Shown here: in pieces, positions 30,051 to 34,349 of the stretch
Layout of the letters: every line of letters starts with the position of its first letter
Numbering within the stretch: the stretch's first letter is position 1
Source of the DNA: Priapulus caudatus
Taxonomy: Eukaryota > Priapulida > Priapulimorpha > Priapulimorphida > Priapulidae
Assembly: GCF_000485595.1 (NCBI RefSeq)
Contig: NW_014577602.1
Coordinates: 363,978 to 398,326 of the forward strand
Reading direction: 5' to 3'
DNA length: 34,349 nucleotides
Made by a program: the position numbers and the translations under genes
Notes under the pieces: generated by a model
Database searches by the model: none
What the model was told of the DNA's origin: nothing
Seen by the model: the letters and a program-made list of their open reading frames with translations, nothing else

Positions 30051-30190
30051 GCAAAAAGACGCTGCGATAACTATGGTAAACATTGGCAACGGCGACTCTA
30101 TGCGTCAAGTGTGTCTGTTCGTCCCCCTTCACTTCGCGTGTATGCTCGTGTTCTCACAAATCTGCAGAAGACTAATCCAGGCTTATCTGT

Positions 30191-30326
30191 TTGTGCACAG
30201 GCAGCAGCAGCAGGCAGCAGCAGCAGCAGGCATACCATCATCGTGCACTCGCTGTAAACATCATCAGAACGGCGAAGAAGGGGGAGGGCAAGGCGAAGAA
30301 GATTTGGGTTAGACCATGGCTAGGTG
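30191..30326 (+). pseudogene. 5' part of the Harbinger transposase in a shifted frame
   Basis: This frame holds a short CAG-derived Gln run and then KKIWVRPWLG (Trp at 30305). That matches the WVRPWL motif which in HARBI1-like transposases directly precedes the region encoded from 30327. The join needs a one-base shift at about 30326, after the glycine codon. Either one base was gained in the element, or the assembly has an insertion error, or an intron once lay nearby. The true start codon upstream is uncertain. The left neighbourhood is the noisy part of the assembly, so an error is quite possible. Confidence 0.7.
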
Positions 30327-31469
30327 ATGTCGCGAAGATCTCAGTTTGGGCACTTCAACCGCCTCATGCCTGAGTTAGGCACGAAGATCCTGCATCTTTC
30401 CACAATTTCCTCAGAACTTCCACCAGATATGTTTGATGAGCTGCTCACCAGAACATTAAATCCAAGAATCACCAAGCAGGATACCAATTACAGAAAGGCT
30501 ATAGATCCAGGGCTGAAGCTTGCAGCCACTCTGCGCCATCTGGCATCTGGTGACACGTACGCCAGTATGAAGTTTGACTTCAGAATCCCATCCAATACCT
30601 TCTCTCTCGTAGTGAAGAAAGTCTGCCAGGCCATAGTAGATGAGTACAAAAATGAAGTGATCAAGTGCCCTACTACTCCTGCAGAATGGGCTGCAGTTGC
30701 TGAACAGTTCGAACGTCGCTGGAATGTCCCTCATGGATGTGGTGCCCTTGATGGCAAACACGTTGCCATACGAAAGCCAGCCAACAGTGGAAGTCTATAT
30801 CATAACTACCAAGGATTCTTTTCAATTGTTTTGATGGGCCTGGTAGATGCTGACTATAACTTCCTGTGGATAGACGTTGGAGGTGATGGTTACATGTCAG
30901 ATGCCATGATCTTTAATGAATCTGAGCTGAAGGAGTGCCTAGCTGACGGATCGATAGGTTTTCCACAACCATCACCCCTACCGAATGATGACAGAAACAT
31001 GCCATACTTCATCCTTGCCGATGATGCCTTTGGGCTCCGTAGCTATCTGATGAAGCCCTACTCGCAACGCAACCTGACAAAGGAGCAGAGGATATGCAAC
31101 TACAGGATATCCAGAGGGAGGAGGATAGTGGAGAATGGATTCGGGATACTAGCACAACGTTGGCAGGTTCTCCTAGGCACCATGCAACAGGAGCCTGACA
31201 CAGCAAGGCTCATTGTGGAGGCATGTGTCTGCCTTCACAACTTGATGCGCATGCGGTATCCTACCCTGCAGAATGCAGCTTTGGATCACGAGGATGGCTA
31301 CCACGATGTTGTCCCTGGAGCATGGAGGCAGCATGCCAATATGCATGATGTCGACCAAGCAAAAGGACCAAACACAGATAGCACTGCTGCCAAGAAACAG
31401 CGTGAATATCTCAAGCTCTACTTCAACTCAGCAGCTGGATCAGTGCCATGGCAAGACCGAATGATATAG
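30327..31469 (+). CDS. Harbinger (HARBI1-like) DDE transposase
   Basis: A 380-codon frame encoding the cut-and-paste endonuclease of a PIF/Harbinger transposon, expected to act on the terminal repeats in the nucleus. Counting from the ATG at 30327, residues 1-110 are the helical N-terminal region (RITKQDTNYRKAIDPGLKLA). The DDE endonuclease domain follows. The first aspartate lies in GALDGKHVAI (D142), the second in ILADDAFGL (D233) and the glutamate in RRIVENGFGIL (E269). That leaves 35 residues between D233 and E269, the classic spacing. VDADYNFLWIDVG is the usual strand region. The C-terminus (LYFNSAAGSVPWQDRMI) is typical of family members from marine invertebrates. The domain is uninterrupted and all catalytic residues are present. 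The N-terminal WVRPWL motif lies upstream in another frame, so this copy may be non-functional or mis-sequenced. A start further upstream is likely in the intact gene. Confidence 0.93.
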   Translation: MSRRSQFGHFNRLMPELGTKILHLSTISSELPPDMFDELLTRTLNPRITKQDTNYRKAIDPGLKLAATLRHLASGDTYASMKFDFRIPSNTFSLVVKKVCQAIVDEYKNEVIKCPTTPAEWAAVAEQFERRWNVPHGCGALDGKHVAIRKPANSGSLYHNYQGFFSIVLMGLVDADYNFLWIDVGGDGYMSDAMIFNESELKECLADGSIGFPQPSPLPNDDRNMPYFILADDAFGLRSYLMKPYSQRNLTKEQRICNYRISRGRRIVENGFGILAQRWQVLLGTMQQEPDTARLIVEACVCLHNLMRMRYPTLQNAALDHEDGYHDVVPGAWRQHANMHDVDQAKGPNTDSTAAKKQREYLKLYFNSAAGSVPWQDRMI

Positions 31470-31790
31470 ACATTGCTCGTTCAGTGACTTTGAAATACAT
31501 GTTATTGTGTGCTATTCAATGATACATTATGCAGTGATATTTAATTGTGTGATTTTTATAATTTCTTTTTACACTATGTGCATTGTAATATTTGTTATGT
31601 TACATTATGAATAATTGCACATATTACTATTATTTTGCATGTGATATTGGCTTTAATTATATAACAATGTGTATTAAAACGCTTGTTATTGTTGTTCTTG
31701 GAGGTTTATCAACAACAAAAATTGTGTTTCTACTCACAAACGCACAACTATACAGTTGAAATTTCCAAAAATCTGACCAGCTTATATAGT
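31470..31790. other. AT-rich 3' untranslated part of the Harbinger element
   Basis: AT-rich sequence with several ATTAAA-like words (gtattaaaac near 31671) that may include the transposase polyadenylation signal. It leads into the GC-rich right terminus. Confidence 0.5.
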
Positions 31791-32150
31791 CGCCGTGAGA
31801 ACGTGGTAGAAACGCCGTGAGGTCGCCGTGCAGTCGCGATACACGTAGAAGACGCGCGGTAAGAACCCCATGAGCGCGGTAAGAGCGCCGCGGGAACGCC
31901 AGTGATCGCCGTTGCCAAGCCCATAGATCTCAATAGAAACGCCATAAGCGCGGAGAGGTCATGGCGGGCGCGCCGTGAGAACGCGGTATGATCGCACGGA
32001 GCGCGGTTTTTGTTCAAGTTAAATTCAAGTGTAATTTGTTGGGACTTTTTCTCGCGTTGTGTTCGCGTTTGTCGGCGACCTTGTACATTTTCTGGTCGCC
32101 GTACGGTCGCGGATGGTCGCGGATGGTCGCCGTCCGGTGTGACGGGGGTA

Positions 32151-34040
32151 TTATATGTGGCGATTGGAATTTAGTTCTTGACCCGTCAATTGATACCTTT
32201 AATTACAAAAATGTAAATAATCCAAATGCTAGGGATGCAGTGATTGCTCTAGCCACAGAAAAGGAACTAGTAGATGTATGGAGAGGTTTTCATGAAACTG
32301 ATCGTCAGTACACATGGCATCATAAAAACCCTATTAAAATGTCTCGTTTAGATTTTATTTTGGTTTCGGAAGATATTATGTCCGTAATTTCAAATTCTAG
32401 TATATTTCCAAAATATAAATCGGACCACTCTCCGGTGGCTATAGAGATCTTGGTGTCAAAACATATTTGAGGAAAGGGCCATTGGAAATTTAATAACTCA
32501 CTCTTAAAAGATGTCGATTTCGTCAAGATGATTAAAGAAACAATTACCGACATTAAAATCCAATATGCCGCGGCCCCCTACAATGCAGACAACATCATAA
32601 ATTATCCCAATAGTGTATTACAGTTTACAATAAACGACCAATTATTCTGGGAAACTCTTTTGGTAATGTTAAGGGGAAAAATTATAAATTTTGCTTCTCG
32701 GAAAAAAAGGAGGGCACAAGAAAATGAATCAAATTTAAATAAACAGATACAAGAAATTGAAGATGAAATAAAAAGAGACCCAAATAACTTTATAGAAAAT
32801 ATAGAAAGACTGGAAATCTTAAATAACGAGCTAGAGATTATTAGAAAACAAAAAATCAATGGGATGATTATAAGATCAAGAGCTAAATGGACTGAACTAG
32901 GGGAAAAATCTTCTAAGTACTTTTGTAATCTAGAAAACAAAAACTTTGTAAATAAAAATATGCAGGAGCTAAAAAAGGAGAATGGTACTAAAATTGTAGA
33001 CCAAAAGGAAATTCTAAAAGAACAAAGAGCTTTTTATCAAAAACTATACTCACAAAATAAACATGTAAATTGCAATGAAGAGATAATATTAAGATATATA
33101 GATCTGAGCGAGTTAAAATCACTGTCTGAAGAGGATTCTAGGAGATGTGAAGGCCCGATTACATATGAAGAATTACTAGCTGCCCTTAAAAAGATGAAGA
33201 ATAGTAAAAGTCCAGGAAATGACGGTTATACAGCTGAATTTTTGAAGTTCTTTTGGATAGATCTGGGACATTTTCTATTACGTTCTATAACTTTTGGCTA
33301 TTCTATGGAACAAATGCCTGAACAAATGTCTATCTCTCAAAGAAGAGGTATCATAACGTGTCTTCCAAAGCCTGGCAAGCCTAGATGTTATCTAAAAAAT
33401 TGGAGGCCCATAACCTTACTTAAGGTTCATACAAAATAGCTGCAGCCTGTATAGCAGAAAGGATAAAAAACAATCTAAACAAATTAATACATGAAAATCA
33501 GAAAGGTTTCATTGTGCGTACAACACAAGGTGTTCAAGGGTACATCATACCAGGCCGCTTTATTGGTGAGAATACGAGACTGATTTATGATATACTATTT
33601 GAAACAAAGGAAAAAGAGATACCAGGAATGATTATGATGATTGATTTTGAAAAGGCATTCGACACATTATCATGGGATTTCATCCAAAAGGTACTAGACA
33701 TGTTTAACTTTGGCGAATCAATAAAAAAATGGGTTAAAATGTTTCAAAACAAGTCAGAATCGAGCTTAATTTCAAACAGACACTTCTCTACTCCATTTAT
33801 CCTAGAAAGAGGATGTAGGCAAGGCGATCCAATTTCTCCATATATATTCATTCTCTGTGCAGAAATCTTGGCTACAGCAATCAAGCAAAATAAACAATTA
33901 AAGGGTATAAACTTATGGGGGGAAGAATATACAATCTCTCAATATGCAGACGATACGTATTTATTTCTAGATGGAAATGAACAATCCATGAAAGTAGCCT
34001 ATAAAATTTTGGATTGGTTTTATGATATATCTGGACTCTA
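32151..34040 (+). pseudogene. LINE ORF2: endonuclease and reverse transcriptase, broken
   Basis: Part of the second protein of a non-LTR retrotransposon of the L1/Tx1 type. It starts in the middle of the APE-like endonuclease (CGDWNLVLD, then MSRLDFILVSED and SDHSPVAIEI). A linker rich in Lys and Glu follows, then the reverse transcriptase: NSKSPGNDGYTAEF, KPRCYLKNWRPITLL, motif A MIDFEKAFDTLSWDF (Asp at 33643), motif B RGCRQGDPISPYIF and motif C SQYADDTYLFL (first Asp at 33949). The frame has one in-frame TGA (32468-32470) and one single-base loss near 33429, after which the protein continues one frame over. The endonuclease start, the RT thumb, the C-terminus and the 3' tail are absent. The left edge is the Harbinger terminus and the right edge is repeat X. 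Function is lost. Confidence 0.92.
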
Positions 34041-34349
34041 TGCTGAGATACACCCTAAGCATATTAAATTGATAATCATCACAAAATATAACTCTTCTAG
34101 TGAGATATTGCGCATGCGCTAACACACTAACGTAGCCAGATTATGTACTGGCTGGGATATGCAGCGGGGACTTTACATGCAGGATCATCGTCCTGTTTCT
34201 TAAGTGAGATCTACTGATGGAATTTTATCATAGAAATCTATGCTAGAATACCTCCGCTCTATTTTAAATGCATAATTTTCGCAAAAGATTCATATTCTCG
34301 GGAGATATAGCGCATGCGCGAACACCGTTTCAGGCGTGCAGTACGGACT
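34040..34349 (+). repeat. Repeat X resumes after the LINE
   Basis: From tgctgagatac at about 34040 the sequence follows repeat X (compare 28199 onward), including gagatattgcgcatgcgcta, and runs to the window end in mid-unit. It overlaps in unit coordinates with the left-hand end of the array (29403-29577) by about 175 bases, so the two halves are not a simple split of one unit. Confidence 0.9.

Larger units (their letters stand above)
29580..32150 (+). mobile_element. PIF/Harbinger DNA transposon
   Basis: A 2.57 kb element carrying a Harbinger-type DDE transposase. The left end reads taccccggttcacaccgg. The right end on the other strand reads tacccccgtcacaccgg, so tacccc and cacaccgg are shared as terminal inverted repeats. 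TTA, the kind of 3 bp target duplication known for this superfamily, follows the right end at 32151 and lies two bases outside the left end at 29575. Both ends carry degenerate GCGCGGTAA and CGCCGT words inside the termini. I see no second (Myb-like) gene, which many Harbinger elements carry. Confidence 0.78.

Overview
The window looks like nuclear DNA from an animal, most likely a marine invertebrate. It holds microsatellites, macrosatellite copies and remains of eukaryotic transposons (a PIF/Harbinger element and an L1/Tx1-type LINE). There are no operons, ribosome-binding sites, bacterial genes or CRISPR arrays. The species cannot be fixed from the sequence. I see no convincing host gene; the only convincing protein-coding sequences are transposon-derived.

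Layout. (1) About 1-20470 is one family of ~9 kb repeat units. A first copy (1 to ~7110, with a private tail to ~8200) is followed by a noisy second copy of its own head (8203-8970). A second copy starts at 8972, with stretches 1-850 and ~941-5385 appearing base-identical to 8972-9821 and ~9906-14350. A third, truncated copy (16777 to ~20470) follows a 25-N gap. Each unit has a (CA)n tract that switches abruptly to a ~2.5-2.9 kb block made almost only of G and T on the plus strand, bracketed by a short CTG/CTA-rich direct repeat. (2) 20471-23640 is mostly low-copy DNA with imperfect inverted repeats and a duplicated ~235 bp segment. (3) 23640-24830 is a second G/T-rich (GGTAGT-type) array. (4) 24900-27150 is a mosaic of a ~474 bp repeat, a CATCC-rich tract and a 398 bp inverted-repeat element with a tRNA-like core. 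(5) 27707-29577 is a tandem array of ~575-620 bp units. (6) 29580-32150 is a Harbinger transposon with an almost complete DDE transposase (first part in another frame). (7) 32151-34040 is an endonuclease/reverse-transcriptase LINE broken by one stop and one frameshift, after which the ~575 bp repeat resumes to the window end.

How it fits together. The mobile elements sit inside or beside tandem repeats. The Harbinger element separates two different flanks (satellite on the left, mid-endonuclease LINE on the right), so its locus has been rearranged or misassembled. Dense single-base indels between neighbouring copies (8203-8970, 14351-16120, 16777-~20340, 28840-29580) look like uncorrected long-read error. 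They limit what can be concluded about frameshifts and copy number.
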